In this document: positions 38,463-48,640 of the stretch, one piece after another
Position numbering within the stretch: position 1 is the first letter of the stretch
Layout of the letters: each line of letters opens with the position of its first letter
Assembly (NCBI GenBank): GCA_019510125.1
Contig: JAEKKX010000004.1
Span: 310,001 to 374,000 of the forward strand
Direction: 5' to 3'
Origin: Lysobacterales bacterium
GTDB lineage: Bacteria > Pseudomonadota > Gammaproteobacteria > Xanthomonadales > Xanthomonadaceae
Length of the DNA: 64,000 bases
Program-made: the position numbers and the translations under genes
The notes under the pieces: model-generated
Seen by the model: only the letters and a program-made list of their open reading frames with translations
Told to the model about the DNA's origin: nothing
Databases searched by the model: none

Positions 38463-39254
38463 TTATTCCTTGTCGATGCCGGTCATGCCGAGGATGTTGT
38501 AGCCGGCGTCGACGTAGGTGACTTCACCGGTGACGCCTGCGGCCAGGTCCGAGCACAGGAACGCGGCGACGTTGCCGACGTCCTCGATGGTGACCGTGCG
38601 GCGCAGCGGCGCGTTGTGCTCGACGTGGCCGAGGATCTTGCGGAACCCGGCGATGCCGGCGGCGGCGAGGGTCTTGATCGGCCCGGCCGAGATCGCGTTG
38701 ACGCGGGTGCCTTCGGGACCGAGGTTGCAGGCCAGGTAGCGGACGTTGGCCTCCAGGCTGGCCTTGGCCAGGCCCATGAGGTTGTAGCCGACCAGCGCGC
38801 GCTCGGCGCCGAGGTAGGTGAGGGTGAGGATCGAGCCGTTGCGGCCGGCCATCAGCGGTCGCGCGGCCTTGGCCAGCGCGGCCAGCGAGTACGACGACAC
38901 GTCGTGGGCGATCGCGAAGTTCTCGCGGGTCAGGCCGTCGAGGAACTGGCCCGCGATGGCCTCGCGCGGGGCGAAGGCGATCGCGTGGACCAGGATGTCG
39001 AAGCCGTCCCAGTGCTGGCCCAGCGTGTCGAAACAGGCGGCGATCTGGGCGTCGTCGGCGACGTCCAGCGGGATCACGATGCTGGAACCGTGTTCGGCCG
39101 CGGCGCTTTCGACCCGCGATTTCAGCTTCTCGTTCTGGTAGGTGAAGGCCAGTTCGGCGCCTTCGCGGCGCATGGCTTCGGCGATGCCGGTGGCGATCGA
39201 ACGCTCGCTGGCGATGCCGGTGATGAGCGCGCGCTTGCCTTGCAGGAAACCCAT
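38463..39254 (-). CDS. fabI: Enoyl-[acyl-carrier-protein] reductase (NADH) FabI
   Basis: Last step of each fatty-acid elongation cycle and the target of triclosan. The protein is 263 aa, a short-chain dehydrogenase fold. It starts [21 protein letters not shown], has the cofactor Gly motif, and the catalytic Tyr-x6-Lys in [15 protein letters not shown]. The [13 protein letters not shown] substrate loop is typical of FabI. Monocistronic on the minus strand with its own upstream gap. Confidence 0.97.
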   Translation of the reverse strand: MGFLQGKRALITGIASERSIATGIAEAMRREGAELAFTYQNEKLKSRVESAAAEHGSSIVIPLDVADDAQIAACFDTLGQHWDGFDILVHAIAFAPREAIAGQFLDGLTRENFAIAHDVSSYSLAALAKAARPLMAGRNGSILTLTYLGAERALVGYNLMGLAKASLEANVRYLACNLGPEGTRVNAISAGPIKTLAAAGIAGFRKILGHVEHNAPLRRTVTIEDVGNVAAFLCSDLAAGVTGEVTYVDAGYNILGMTGIDKE

Positions 39255-39345
39255 GGGCGGTCTCGTCTTTCGTCGGGGCGGTTAGTGTGCCATGCGGGTC
39301 CCACCGTGGGCGTCCGTATGGTGGGGCGCGCCGCCGCCGGCGCGG

Positions 39346-40131
39346 TCAGGCGCGGAAGCCGTCCTTCCAGCCGCGCAGCGCGGCGAAGGTCTCGACGCGG
39401 TCGGCGGGCGCGCGTCCGAGGCGCGCCGCGGCGGCCTCGCGCACGGCCGGGTCGTCGCAGCGCAGGAACGGGTTGGTCGCGCGCTCCAGCGCGATCGTCG
39501 ACGGCAGCGTGGACGCGCCGACGGCGCGCAGCGCGCGCACCGCGTCGGCGCGCGCCTGCAGCGCGGCGTTGCCGGGATCGACCGTGCGCGCGAAGGCCGC
39601 GTTGGCGGCGGTGTATTCGTGGGCGCAGCACACCCGGGTATCGCCGGGCAGCGCGGCGAGCCGGTCGAGCGAGGCCAGCATCTGCGCCGGCGTGCCCTCG
39701 AACAGCCGCCCGCAGCCGAGGCTGAAGAGGGTGTCGCCGCAGAACGCGACGCCGGCCCCGGCGTCGCCGGGCGTCGCGCAGACGTAGGCGACGTGGCTGC
39801 GGGTATGCCCGGGCACCGCGAGCGTTTCGAACGCCAGGCCCGCGGCCTCGACCCGGTCGCCGTCGGCGACTCGTCCGGTGGCGTGGGCGATGCGCTCGTC
39901 GTGCGGGGCGTGGATCGCGATGCCGGGCCAGCGCGCGCGCAGCGCCGGCAGGCCGGCGATGTGGTCGCCGTGATGGTGGGTGACCAGCACCGCGACCGGC
40001 CGCAGGCCTTCGTCCGCGGCCGCGAGCACCGGTGCGGCGTCGCCCGGATCGACGACCACCGCGGCGCCGTCGTCGGCCACGAGGGCCCAGATGTAGTTGT
40101 CGTCGAAGGCGGGCAGGGCGATCAGGCGCAT
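39346..40131 (-). CDS. gloB: Hydroxyacylglutathione hydrolase (glyoxalase II)
   Basis: Hydrolyses S-lactoylglutathione to lactate and glutathione in methylglyoxal detoxification. The protein is 261 aa. The binuclear metal motif [10 protein letters not shown] (about residues 51-60) is followed by metal ligands in [12 protein letters not shown] and [17 protein letters not shown], and the C-terminal glutathione-binding part has ERATNPFLR. The start ATG is that of [15 protein letters not shown]. Divergent from yafS-rnhA-dnaQ, the same arrangement as in E. coli. Confidence 0.96.
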   Translation of the reverse strand: MRLIALPAFDDNYIWALVADDGAAVVVDPGDAAPVLAAADEGLRPVAVLVTHHHGDHIAGLPALRARWPGIAIHAPHDERIAHATGRVADGDRVEAAGLAFETLAVPGHTRSHVAYVCATPGDAGAGVAFCGDTLFSLGCGRLFEGTPAQMLASLDRLAALPGDTRVCCAHEYTAANAAFARTVDPGNAALQARADAVRALRAVGASTLPSTIALERATNPFLRCDDPAVREAAAARLGRAPADRVETFAALRGWKDGFRA

Positions 40132-40215
40132 GGGCGACGGAGGGGACGGGTGGACGGGGCGGGTGGTGCGGGTGGCATGGCGTCTTCGCGGGGACGGCGG
40201 TGCGGGGCGACGGCA

Positions 40216-40228
40216 TACAATGGCGCGA
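40216..40228 (+). promoter_or_regulatory. -10 box placed for a leaderless start
   Basis: TACAAT at 40216-40221, six bases, then ATG at 40228. No ribosome site precedes the ATG. Confidence 0.6.
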
Positions 40229-40890
40229 TGCCCGGATTGTCCCACCAACCGCCGACCGATGCCGCGATGCAGTGGTTCGCGCTGCCGGCCGGCCGTGCGG
40301 TGCTCGACAGCGAGACCACGGTGGTGGCCGATGCGCTCGCCGCGCATCCGGTGATCGGCCTGCCCTGGCTGTGGCTGTCGCCGTCGCTGGCGGGCGAGTC
40401 GCCCGAGGGCCGAGGGCTGCGCCTGGCGGCCAGCGGCCCCGGCTGGTCGGGGGCGATCCGCTGCGGCCTGCCGCTGCCGCTGGCCAGCGAATCGCTGGGC
40501 GCGATCGTGCTCCAGCACGTCCCGGGCGAGGGTCCCGGCGAGGCCGCCGCCCTGCTCGAGGAATGCGTCCGGCTGCTGGTGCCCGGCGGCCGCCTCGCGC
40601 TGCTCGCGCTCAATCCGCTGTCGCCGTACCGCCTGCGCTGGCGCGGCCGGCGGCTGATCGCGCGCGATCCGATCGTCTGGCGCCGGCGCATGGCCGACGC
40701 CGGGCTCACCCCGGAACCGGCGGCCCAGGGCATCGGCCCGCAATGGTCGCCGACCGCGTCCCCGACCCTGCAGTCCGCCGCCGGGCTGCGCGCCGCCTTC
40801 CTCCAGCGCGCCGAGAAGCGCGCCGTGCCCATGACCCCGATCCGCCCGCGGCTGCCGCTGGCGATCGCCGAAGGAGTTCCTGCCGCTTGA
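40228..40890 (+). CDS. YafS-like SAM-methyltransferase-fold protein
   Basis: A 220-aa protein in the position of E. coli yafS between gloB and rnhA. The C-terminal half of a methyltransferase fold is visible ([36 protein letters not shown]). The Gly-rich SAM motif expected near the N-terminus is not recognisable, so catalytic activity is doubtful. The start is the ATG six bases after a TACAAT box. The stop overlaps the TTG start of rnhA (TTGA). Function unknown. Confidence 0.8.
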   Translation: MPGLSHQPPTDAAMQWFALPAGRAVLDSETTVVADALAAHPVIGLPWLWLSPSLAGESPEGRGLRLAASGPGWSGAIRCGLPLPLASESLGAIVLQHVPGEGPGEAAALLEECVRLLVPGGRLALLALNPLSPYRLRWRGRRLIARDPIVWRRRMADAGLTPEPAAQGIGPQWSPTASPTLQSAAGLRAAFLQRAEKRAVPMTPIRPRLPLAIAEGVPAA

Positions 40891-41369
40891 ACGTTTCCGC
40901 CACGCCCGCCCCGGCCCTGAAACAGGTCGAGATCCACACCGACGGCGCCTGCCTGGGCAATCCCGGCCCCGGCGGCTGGGCCGCGCTGCTGCGCTACAAC
41001 GCCACCGAGCGCGAGATCGCCGGCGGCGAGCCGCAGACCACCAACAACCGGATGGAGCTGATGGCCGCGATCATGGGCCTGGAGTCGCTCAGCCGGCCCT
41101 GCACGGTGGTCCTGTTCACCGACTCGCAGTACGTGCGGCAGGGCATCACCGAATGGATGCCCAACTGGGTGCGCCGCCACTGGAAGACCGCCGGCGGCGA
41201 TCCGGTGAAGAACCGCGACCTGTGGGAACGGCTGCATGCGGCCGCGCAGCGCCACCGGATCGACTGGCGCTGGGTGAAGGGCCACTCCGGCGATCCCGAC
41301 AACGAACGCGTCGACACGCTCGCCCGCGACCAGGCGGTCGCGTTCCGCGCGGGAGGCGTCCGCGCATGA
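40887..41369 (+). CDS. rnhA: Ribonuclease HI
   Basis: Cleaves RNA in RNA-DNA hybrids. The protein is 160 aa. The acidic active site is complete: Asp in [16 protein letters not shown], Glu in NNRMELMAA, Asp in FTDSQYV and Asp in NERVDTLA. The start is TTG at 40887, overlapping the previous stop codon and ten bases after an AAGGAG site. No ATG occurs before the catalytic region. The stop overlaps the dnaQ ATG (ATGA). Confidence 0.95.
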   Translation: MNVSATPAPALKQVEIHTDGACLGNPGPGGWAALLRYNATEREIAGGEPQTTNNRMELMAAIMGLESLSRPCTVVLFTDSQYVRQGITEWMPNWVRRHWKTAGGDPVKNRDLWERLHAAAQRHRIDWRWVKGHSGDPDNERVDTLARDQAVAFRAGGVRA

Positions 41370-42082
41370 GGCAGATCGTCCTCGATACCGAAACCACCGG
41401 CCTGGAGTGGAAGAAGGGCAACCGCGTGGTCGAGATCGGCTGCGTCGAACTGGTCGAGCGCCGGCCGACCGGCCGCACCTGGCAGCAGTACATCCACCCG
41501 GAGCGCGAATTCGAGCCCGGCGCGCAGGAAGTCACCGGCCTGACCCTCGAATTCCTCGCCGACAAGCCGAAATTCGCCGAGATCGCCGACGCCTTCCTCG
41601 ACTTTATCGACGGCGCCGAACTGGTGATCCACAACGCCGCGTTCGACGTCGGCTTCCTCGATCACGAACTGTCACTGCTCGGACCGGGCTACGGCCGCCT
41701 GCGCGACCGCGTGGCCGGGGTCGAGGATTCGCTGGACCTGGCGCGCCAGCGCTATCCGGGGCAGCGCAACTCGCTCGACGCCCTGTGCCGCCGACTCGGC
41801 GTGGACAACGCCCACCGCCAGTTGCACGGCGCGCTGCTCGACGCCCAGTTGCTGGCCGAGGTCTACCTCGCGCTGACCTCCGGCCAGAGCGAGATCGGGT
41901 TCGGCCAGCCTGTCGCCGCCGAAGGCGCCACGCCGGCCGCCGAGGCCGCGTTCGCCCACGCCGTCGCCGATGCCGCCCTGCGTCCGCGGGTGCGCGCCAG
42001 CGAGGCGGAACTGGCCGCCCACGCCGCGCGGCTGGAGAGCCTGCGCAAGAAGTCCGGACGCTGCGTCTGGGACGCGGCCTGA
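41366..42082 (+). CDS. dnaQ: DNA polymerase III epsilon subunit (proofreading exonuclease)
   Basis: 3'-5' proofreading exonuclease of the replicative polymerase. The protein is 238 aa. The DEDDh motifs are present: [11 protein letters not shown], the [14 protein letters not shown] block, and [11 protein letters not shown] with the catalytic His. The C-terminal segment that binds the alpha subunit follows. The gene is coupled to rnhA by a 4-base overlap, as in many gammaproteobacteria. Confidence 0.96.
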   Translation: MRQIVLDTETTGLEWKKGNRVVEIGCVELVERRPTGRTWQQYIHPEREFEPGAQEVTGLTLEFLADKPKFAEIADAFLDFIDGAELVIHNAAFDVGFLDHELSLLGPGYGRLRDRVAGVEDSLDLARQRYPGQRNSLDALCRRLGVDNAHRQLHGALLDAQLLAEVYLALTSGQSEIGFGQPVAAEGATPAAEAAFAHAVADAALRPRVRASEAELAAHAARLESLRKKSGRCVWDAA

Positions 42083-42177
42083 CCCGGGCGTTCAGTTTCG
42101 CGGCCGGCGAACCGCTGGCCGTACGGATCGGCCGAGTACAATCCGGGGTTCGTCCACAGCGACCAGGGAGTCTTCGC

Positions 42178-43233
42178 GTGCCGACATGGTTCGTGACTGG
42201 CGGTGCCGGTTTCATCGGTGGGAATTTCGTGCTGGAGGCGGTCGCGAAGGGCGTCCGCGTCGTCAACCTCGACGCGCTGACCTATGCCGGCAACCTCGAT
42301 ACCCTGGCGACGCTGGCGGATCGTCCGGACCACGTCTTCGTGCAGGGCGACATCGGCGATCGCGAGCTCGTCGCGTCGCTGCTGGCGACCCATCGCCCCG
42401 ACGCGATCGTCAATTTCGCGGCCGAGAGCCACGTCGACCGCTCGATCGACGGCCCGGCGGCGTTCGTCCAGACCAACGTCGTCGGCACGCTGAACCTGCT
42501 CGAATGCGCCCGCGACCACTGGAAGTCGCTCGAGGGCGACGCGCGCGACGGCTTCCGCTTCCTGCACGTTTCGACCGACGAGGTCTACGGCTCGCTCGGC
42601 GACACCGGCCAGTTCACCGAGAGCACGCCGTACGCGCCGAATTCGCCGTATTCGGCGTCGAAGGCGGCGTCCGACCACCTGGTGCGCGCTTTCCACCACA
42701 CCTATGGACTGCCGACGCTGACCACCAACTGCTCGAACAACTACGGGCCGTTCCAGTTCCCCGAGAAGCTCATCCCGCTGATCGTCGCGAAGGCGCTGGC
42801 CGGCGAGACGCTGCCGGTCTACGGCGACGGCCGCAACGTCCGCGACTGGCTGTACGTCGGCGACCACTGCAGCGCGATCCGCACCGTGCTCGAGCGCGGC
42901 CGGGTCGGCGAGGTCTACAACGTCGGCGGCGACGCCGAGCGCGAGAACATCGTGGTGGTGAAGACGATCTGCGCGCTGCTCGACGCGCGTCGGCCGCTGG
43001 CCGACGGCCGCGCCCGCGAATCGCTGATCGCGTTCGTCAGGGATCGCCCCGGCCACGACCGCCGCTACGCCATCGACGCGACCAAGCTCAAGTCCGAACT
43101 GGGCTGGGCGCCCTCGGTCAGCTTCGAACAGGGCATCGCGCGCACCGTCGACTGGTACCTCGACCACCAGGACTGGGTGTCCCGCGTGCTCGACGGCCGC
43201 TATCGCCTGGAGCGCATCGGAGCGGCGGCATGA
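42178..43233 (+). CDS. rmlB: dTDP-glucose 4,6-dehydratase
   Basis: Second step of dTDP-L-rhamnose synthesis. The protein is 351 aa, extended short-chain dehydrogenase. NAD binding at [12 protein letters not shown], catalytic [11 protein letters not shown] and YSASKAASD (Tyr-x3-Lys), and the C-terminal [15 protein letters not shown]. The start is GTG at 42178 with an AGGGAG site; a TACAAT -10 lies at 42137-42142. It opens the rmlBACD operon that supplies rhamnose for surface polysaccharide, and its stop overlaps rmlA (ATGA). Confidence 0.96.
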   Translation: MPTWFVTGGAGFIGGNFVLEAVAKGVRVVNLDALTYAGNLDTLATLADRPDHVFVQGDIGDRELVASLLATHRPDAIVNFAAESHVDRSIDGPAAFVQTNVVGTLNLLECARDHWKSLEGDARDGFRFLHVSTDEVYGSLGDTGQFTESTPYAPNSPYSASKAASDHLVRAFHHTYGLPTLTTNCSNNYGPFQFPEKLIPLIVAKALAGETLPVYGDGRNVRDWLYVGDHCSAIRTVLERGRVGEVYNVGGDAERENIVVVKTICALLDARRPLADGRARESLIAFVRDRPGHDRRYAIDATKLKSELGWAPSVSFEQGIARTVDWYLDHQDWVSRVLDGRYRLERIGAAA

Positions 43234-44117
43234 CCGCGCGCCGCGGCATCATCCTCGCCGGCGGTTCCGGCACCCGGCTGTATCCGATCACCCAGGCGAT
43301 CAGCAAGCAACTGCTGCCGGTGTACGACAAGCCGATGATCTACTACCCGCTGAGCGTGCTGATGCTCGCCGGCATCCGCGAGGTGCTGGTGATCAACACC
43401 CCGCACGAGCAGGCGCTGTTCAAGGCGCTGCTCGGCGACGGCTCGCAGTGGGGCATGCGCATCGAATACGCGGTGCAGCCGAGCCCGGACGGGCTGGCGC
43501 AGGCGTACCTGATCGGCCGCGAGTTCGTCGACGGCGGTCCGAGCTGCCTGGTCCTCGGCGACAACATCTTCCACGGCCCCGGGCTGACCGCGATGCTGCG
43601 CCAGGCCGATGCGCGCGCCACCGGCGCGACCGTGTTCGGCTACTGGGTGCGCGACCCCGAGCGCTACGGCGTCGCCGAGTTCGACGCCGACGGGCGCGTG
43701 GTCGGCCTCGAGGAGAAGCCGGCCAAGCCGCGCTCGAACTACGCCGTCACCGGCCTGTACTTCTACGACGGCCGCGCCAGCGACTTCGCCGCGGCGCTGA
43801 AGCCCTCGCCGCGCGGGGAACTGGAGATCACCGACCTCAACCGCATGTACCTCGACGAGGGCGACCTGCACCTGCAGCGCCTCGGCCGCGGCTACGCGTG
43901 GCTGGACACCGGCACCCACCAGTCGCTGCTGGAGGCCTCGAACTACATCGAGACCATCGAGGCGCGGCAGGGCCTGCGCGTGTGCTGCCCGGAGGAGATC
44001 GCCTGGAACAACCGCTGGATCGACGACGCCCAGCTCCAGGCGCTGGCGAAACCGCTGTCGAAGAACGGCTACGGCCAGTACCTGCTCGGCCTGGCCGAGC
44101 GCGGCTTCGTGCCCTGA
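43230..44117 (+). CDS. rmlA: Glucose-1-phosphate thymidylyltransferase
   Basis: First step of dTDP-rhamnose synthesis: glucose-1-phosphate plus dTTP to dTDP-glucose. The protein is 295 aa. Nucleotide loop [24 protein letters not shown], and the sugar site [19 protein letters not shown]. The ATG overlaps the rmlB stop codon. rmlC follows after 13 bases. Confidence 0.97.
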   Translation: MTARRGIILAGGSGTRLYPITQAISKQLLPVYDKPMIYYPLSVLMLAGIREVLVINTPHEQALFKALLGDGSQWGMRIEYAVQPSPDGLAQAYLIGREFVDGGPSCLVLGDNIFHGPGLTAMLRQADARATGATVFGYWVRDPERYGVAEFDADGRVVGLEEKPAKPRSNYAVTGLYFYDGRASDFAAALKPSPRGELEITDLNRMYLDEGDLHLQRLGRGYAWLDTGTHQSLLEASNYIETIEARQGLRVCCPEEIAWNNRWIDDAQLQALAKPLSKNGYGQYLLGLAERGFVP

Positions 44118-44130
44118 TCGGAAGCTTCGC

Positions 44131-44691
44131 ATGCGCATCATCGAGACCGACCTCCCCGGCTGCGTGATCGTCGAACCGCAGGTGTTCGGCGACAGCCGCG
44201 GGTTCTTCTTCGAATCGTTCAACACGCCGCGGCTCGCCGCCGCGGGGCTGGCGCTGCCGGCGTTCGTGCAGGGCAACGTGTCCTCGTCCGCGCGCGGCGT
44301 GCTGCGCGGCCTGCACTACCAGTGGCCGCGGCCGCAGGGCAAGTACGTCTCGGTGATCGAAGGCGAGGTGTGGGACGTGGCGGTCGACATCCGCCGCGGC
44401 TCGCCCACGTTCGGGCGCTGGACCGCGGTCGTGCTGAGCGCGGAGAACCGCCGCCATTTCTGGATCCCGCCGGGCTTCGCGCACGGCTTCGTCGCGCTCA
44501 GCGAACGCGCGGTGTTCACCTACCTGTGCACCGAGCCCTACGACCGCGAGGCCGACGCCGCGCTGCGCTGGAACGACGCGGCCTTCGCGATCGACTGGCC
44601 GGTCGGCGCGCCGACGCTGTCGGACAAGGACGCGAAGGCGCCGTTCCTGGCGGACGTCGCGCCCGAACGCCTGCCGGTCCACGCGGGCTGA
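44131..44691 (+). CDS. rmlC: dTDP-4-dehydrorhamnose 3,5-epimerase
   Basis: Third step of dTDP-rhamnose synthesis. The protein is 186 aa, a cupin. The catalytic His is in RGLHYQWP, the active-site Tyr in FTYLCTEPYD, and the conserved WIPPGFAHGF lies between them. It has typical length and sits between rmlA and rmlD. Confidence 0.97.
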   Translation: MRIIETDLPGCVIVEPQVFGDSRGFFFESFNTPRLAAAGLALPAFVQGNVSSSARGVLRGLHYQWPRPQGKYVSVIEGEVWDVAVDIRRGSPTFGRWTAVVLSAENRRHFWIPPGFAHGFVALSERAVFTYLCTEPYDREADAALRWNDAAFAIDWPVGAPTLSDKDAKAPFLADVAPERLPVHAG

Positions 44692-44698
44692 GGCGACG

Positions 44699-45613
44699 AT
44701 GCGGATCCTGCTGTTCGGCGCCAACGGCCAGGTCGGAACCGAGCTCCGGCGCAGCCTCGCGCCGTTGGGGGCGGTGGTCGCGACCACGCGCAGCGGCACG
44801 TTCGAGGACGGCGGCAGGTGCGAGGTCGCCGACTTCGACGCGCCGGAATCGCTGCCGGGCCTGATCGAACGCGTCGCCCCCGACGTCGTCGTCAACGCCG
44901 CCGCCTACACCGCGGTCGATCGCGCCGAGTCCGATCGCGACGCCGCGTTCCGCGCGAATGCGGACGCGCCCGCGCGCATCGCCGCCGCCTGCGCGGCGCG
45001 CGGCGCGCGGCTGGTCCACTATTCGACCGACTACGTCTTCGACGGCCACGGCACGCGTCCGTACCGCGAAGACGACCCGACCCGGCCCGCGGGCGTGTAC
45101 GGCGCCAGCAAGCGCGCCGGCGAGGAGGCGATCGCCGCCGCGGGCGCCGACCACCTGATCCTGCGCACCGCCTGGGTGTACGCCGCGCACGGCAGGAACT
45201 TCCTGCGCACGATGCTGCGGCTCGCGGCGGAGCGCGACGCGCTGCGCGTCGTCGCCGACCAGACCGGCACGCCGACCTCCGCCGCGCTGATCGCCGACGT
45301 CACCGCGCTGGCGCTGGCGCAGCCCGGCGTCTCCGGCATCCGCCATCTCACCGCGTCGGGCCACACCACCTGGCACGGATTCGCCGAGGCCATCGTCGCC
45401 GGCGCGCATGCGCGCGGCCTGCTGCCGCGCGCCGTACCGGTCGTGCCGATCGCGACCGCGGAGTATCCGACTCCGGCGGCCCGACCGGTGTATTCTGTGC
45501 TCGACATCTCCCGATTGCAGGACGAAATGCATGCATCCTTCCCTGCATGGGGCGATGCGCTGTCCGCAACGCTCGATGCGCTCGCATCGGCCGCGCACGG
45601 GAATCCGGCCTGA
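44699..45613 (+). CDS. rmlD: dTDP-4-dehydrorhamnose reductase
   Basis: Final NAD(P)H-dependent step to dTDP-L-rhamnose. The protein is 304 aa. Cofactor loop LLFGANGQVGTEL, VNAAAYTAVDRAE, and the catalytic YGASKRAGEEA. It starts seven bases after rmlC. The next gene, a secreted peptidase, begins 23 bases after its stop with a strong ribosome site, so read-through is likely. Confidence 0.96.
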   Translation: MRILLFGANGQVGTELRRSLAPLGAVVATTRSGTFEDGGRCEVADFDAPESLPGLIERVAPDVVVNAAAYTAVDRAESDRDAAFRANADAPARIAAACAARGARLVHYSTDYVFDGHGTRPYREDDPTRPAGVYGASKRAGEEAIAAAGADHLILRTAWVYAAHGRNFLRTMLRLAAERDALRVVADQTGTPTSAALIADVTALALAQPGVSGIRHLTASGHTTWHGFAEAIVAGAHARGLLPRAVPVVPIATAEYPTPAARPVYSVLDISRLQDEMHASFPAWGDALSATLDALASAAHGNPA

Positions 45614-45636
45614 ATACGGGCCTCGTGGGGGAAATC

Positions 45637-47646
45637 ATGAAGTCATCTGCCGTCCTGATCGCCGCTGTTCTGTCCGTCGCTTCCGTGCTCGCGCCCGCAC
45701 GTGCGCAGACGCCCGCGCAGGCGCCCGCCGCCGCGCCCGCGCCGCACGACATCGAGGACTTCATCCGCAAGGACAAGTTCCAGACCCTGAAGATTTCGCC
45801 GACCGGCGAATACTTCGCGGCCACGGTCCCGGTCGAACGCAAGACGATGCTCGTCATCCTGCGCCGGTCCGACAACAAGTTGATGGCCAGTACGGCGATC
45901 CCCGGGGACTACACGCAGATCCTGGATTTCTGGTGGGTCAGCGACGAGCGCGTCGTGTTCAGCGGTGCGGAAAAGATCGGAGCGCTCGAAAGGCCGCAGC
46001 CCACCGGCGAACTGTATGCGATCAACTTCGACGGCAGCCGCGGCGATCTGCTCGTGGGCCTGCGCGTGCGCGGCGAAGGCCTGGGGACGCGCGTCCAGAA
46101 GAAGAAGGTCGAGGCGGTGGCGGCGTACCTGGTGGACGATCTGACCGGCGACGACAAGAACGTCATCATCGCGGTCCGCCCCTTCAGTTACGATCCCTAC
46201 ACCCGCGTCGAACGGATGAACGTCTACACCGGCCAGCGCATCGGCATCAGCGTGGCGCCGGTCCGCAACGCCGACTTCCTCACCGACCATGCCGGCAATG
46301 TCCGCCTGGCGATGGGCGAGGACGTCGATCTCAGCACCCGCACGTACCATCGCAAGGCCAGCGGCGGCGATTGGGTGCTGATCAACGACACCCACGTGTC
46401 GGGCGTGAGCAAGACGCCGCTCGGATTCTCCGCCGACGACAAACTCGTCTATCTGCTCGTCGAACACGACAAGGGCCCGGACTCGATCGACGCGTGGGAC
46501 CCGCAGACCGGGGAAAGCCACGAAGTCTTCCGCGACGACGACACCGATCCGAAACCGCTGTACCTCGGCGGCGAGCTGGTCGGCGTCGAAGTGATGGACG
46601 GCCTGCCGCGCAAGGAATTCTTCGACCCGGACTCGAAGTACGCGCTCCTCTACCGCAAGCTCGAGCGCGCGTTCCCGCAGCAGAACGTGACCGTCACGTC
46701 GATCACGCGCGACGGCGGCCAGGCCCTGGTCTACGCCGAATCGGACCGGACTCCGGGCGATTTCTACGTGTTCGACGCGAAGACCAACCGCGCCGAGTAC
46801 GTGCTCAGCCGGCAGGACTGGGTGGACCCCAAGCGGACGGTGAAGGTCGCCCCGGTCGATTTCGCCTCGCGCGACGGCAAGCGCATCCATGGCTACCTGG
46901 CGTCGCCCGCGGTCAAGACCGCGGGCAAGCCGCCGCTGATCGTGTTCGTCCACGGCGGGCCTTTCGGCGTCCGCGACGTCTGGGGCTTCGATCGCGACGT
47001 GCAGATGCTGGCGGCCTACGGCTACGCGGTGCTGCAGGTGAATTTCCGCGGCTCCGGCGGCTACGGGCGCGACTTCCAGGAAGCCGGCCGTCGCCAGTGG
47101 GGCGGCACGATGCAGGACGACCTCACCGATGCGACCCGCTGGGCGATCGCGCAGGGGATCGCAGACCCGGACCGCATCTGCATCTACGGCGCGAGCTACG
47201 GCGCCTATGCGGCGCTGATGGGCGCCGTCAAGGAACCGACGCTGTACCGGTGCGCCGTGGGCTACGTCGGCGTCTACGACCTGCCGACGTTGCACACCGA
47301 TGGCGACACCCAGGAATCGACTTCGGGCAAGAACTTCGTCGACGAGTGGATCGGCCCGCGCGACACCGTCACCAAGGTGTCGCCGACGCGCCTGGCCGAT
47401 CGCATCAAGGTCCCGGTGCTGCTCGCCGCGGGCGGCGAGGACGAGCGCGCGCCGATCCAGCACACGCAGATGATGGAGAAGGCGCTTCGCGCCGCCGGCG
47501 TGCCGGTGGAGGCCCACTACTACCCGACCGAGGGCCACGGCTTCTACAAGGTCGAGAACGCGCGCGACTACTACACCAGTCTGCTGGCCTTCTTCCACAA
47601 GCACCTCGGCGGCCGCGAACCGGCGGCGGCCGCGAAGCAGGACTGA
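45637..47646 (+). CDS. Secreted S9-family prolyl-oligopeptidase-type peptidase
   Basis: A 669-aa exported serine peptidase. The signal peptide covers about residues 1-23 (cleavage near ARAQ), followed by a Pro/Ala linker. A beta-propeller domain (about 35-400) precedes the alpha/beta hydrolase domain. Nucleophile Ser520 is in YGASYGAYAA, the acid in AGGEDERAP, and the His in EGHGFYKVE. Such enzymes release dipeptides or short peptides in the periplasm or medium and are multiplied in Lysobacteraceae. The ATG at 45637 has a GGGGGAA site. A TTCG-loop terminator follows. Confidence 0.92.
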   Translation: MKSSAVLIAAVLSVASVLAPARAQTPAQAPAAAPAPHDIEDFIRKDKFQTLKISPTGEYFAATVPVERKTMLVILRRSDNKLMASTAIPGDYTQILDFWWVSDERVVFSGAEKIGALERPQPTGELYAINFDGSRGDLLVGLRVRGEGLGTRVQKKKVEAVAAYLVDDLTGDDKNVIIAVRPFSYDPYTRVERMNVYTGQRIGISVAPVRNADFLTDHAGNVRLAMGEDVDLSTRTYHRKASGGDWVLINDTHVSGVSKTPLGFSADDKLVYLLVEHDKGPDSIDAWDPQTGESHEVFRDDDTDPKPLYLGGELVGVEVMDGLPRKEFFDPDSKYALLYRKLERAFPQQNVTVTSITRDGGQALVYAESDRTPGDFYVFDAKTNRAEYVLSRQDWVDPKRTVKVAPVDFASRDGKRIHGYLASPAVKTAGKPPLIVFVHGGPFGVRDVWGFDRDVQMLAAYGYAVLQVNFRGSGGYGRDFQEAGRRQWGGTMQDDLTDATRWAIAQGIADPDRICIYGASYGAYAALMGAVKEPTLYRCAVGYVGVYDLPTLHTDGDTQESTSGKNFVDEWIGPRDTVTKVSPTRLADRIKVPVLLAAGGEDERAPIQHTQMMEKALRAAGVPVEAHYYPTEGHGFYKVENARDYYTSLLAFFHKHLGGREPAAAAKQD

Positions 47647-47682
47647 GGGCGAGCGGCGTCCCGCTTCGCCCCGCGCAACGCG

Positions 47683-47709
47683 AAACGGCGCCCTTCGGGG
47701 CGCCGTTTT
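47683..47709 (+). terminator. Terminator after the S9 peptidase
   Basis: An 11-bp stem AAACGGCGCCC/GGGCGCCGTTT with a TTCG tetraloop and four T's. Confidence 0.9.
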
Positions 47710-47763
47710 CTTTCGCGCCGCGACTGCCGCGCCTGTCGTGCCGTCCCGCCTCGCGGCGCGCGG

Positions 47764-47786
47764 CAGGGTCAGGGTCAGGGTCAGGG
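47764..47786. repeat. Hexanucleotide repeat covering the pyrH stop codon
   Basis: CAGGGT is repeated almost four times. On the minus strand this gives TGA stop codons at six-base steps in the pyrH frame (47783, 47777, 47771), so termination is backed up twice. Confidence 0.8.
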
Positions 47787-48503
47787 CGCGGCAGTGACCA
47801 GCGTGCCGATGTCGGCGCCGCGCAGGATCTTCAGCAGCACGCCGGGCTGGCTCATGTCGAAGATGCGCAGCGGCAGCCGGCTGTCGCGGCACAGCGCGAA
47901 CGCGGCGGTGTCCATTACCTGCAGGTCGCGGGCGATCACTTCGTCGTAGGTCAGGGTGTCGTAGCGGCGGGCGTCGGCGTGCTTCTTCGGGTCGCGGTCG
48001 TAGACGCCATCGACCTTGGTCGCCTTCAGCAGCAGGTCGGCGCCGATCTCGATCGCGCGCAGCGCCGCGCCCGAGTCGGTGGTGAAGAACGGGTTGCCGG
48101 TGCCGGCGGCGAAGATCGTGATCCGGCCCTTCTCGAGGTGGCGCACCGCGCGGCGGCGGATGTAGTCCTCGCAGACGTCGTTGATCTTGATCGCGCTCAT
48201 CACCCGGCACTTGGCGCCGAGCTTCTCCAGCGCGTCCTGCATCGCCAGCGCGTTGATGACGGTGGCGAGCATGCCCATCTGGTCGCCGGTCACCCGGTCC
48301 ATGCCGCCGGCGGCGAGGCCGGCGCCGCGGAAGATGTTGCCGCCGCCGATGACCAGGGCGACCTCGGCGCCGGCGTCGCGGGCCTCGATGACTTCGCGGG
48401 CGAGGCGGCCGATGACCTTGGGATCGATGCCGTAGTCCTCGTCGCCCATCAGGGCCTCGCCGGAAAGTTTGAGCAGGACGCGGCGGTAGGCGAGGGTCGA
48501 CAT
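47781..48503 (-). CDS. pyrH: UMP kinase
   Basis: Phosphorylates UMP to UDP; hexameric and essential. The protein is 240 aa. KLSGEALMG at the N-terminus, GGGNIFRG, the UMP/ATP region [10 protein letters not shown] and [11 protein letters not shown]. The ATG at 48503 has a GGAG site; a longer frame adds unlikely residues. Usually pyrH lies between tsf and frr. Here tsf is 1.7 kb upstream across an inserted region, and frr is absent downstream, where a convergent peptidase gene sits instead. Confidence 0.96.
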   Translation of the reverse strand: MSTLAYRRVLLKLSGEALMGDEDYGIDPKVIGRLAREVIEARDAGAEVALVIGGGNIFRGAGLAAGGMDRVTGDQMGMLATVINALAMQDALEKLGAKCRVMSAIKINDVCEDYIRRRAVRHLEKGRITIFAAGTGNPFFTTDSGAALRAIEIGADLLLKATKVDGVYDRDPKKHADARRYDTLTYDEVIARDLQVMDTAAFALCRDSRLPLRIFDMSQPGVLLKILRGADIGTLVTAAP

Positions 48504-48640
48504 GGGAAACTCCGGGGCTGGCAAACCGCGAAATTCTAACCTGCGCCGGGGCGAGCCGGTGCTCGAATGCGCTTGCCGCCGCCGCGGACGCCGTCCGCTG
48601 TGCACGGTCGCAGCGGGCGCCCTCCTATGCCGGGCGCGTC

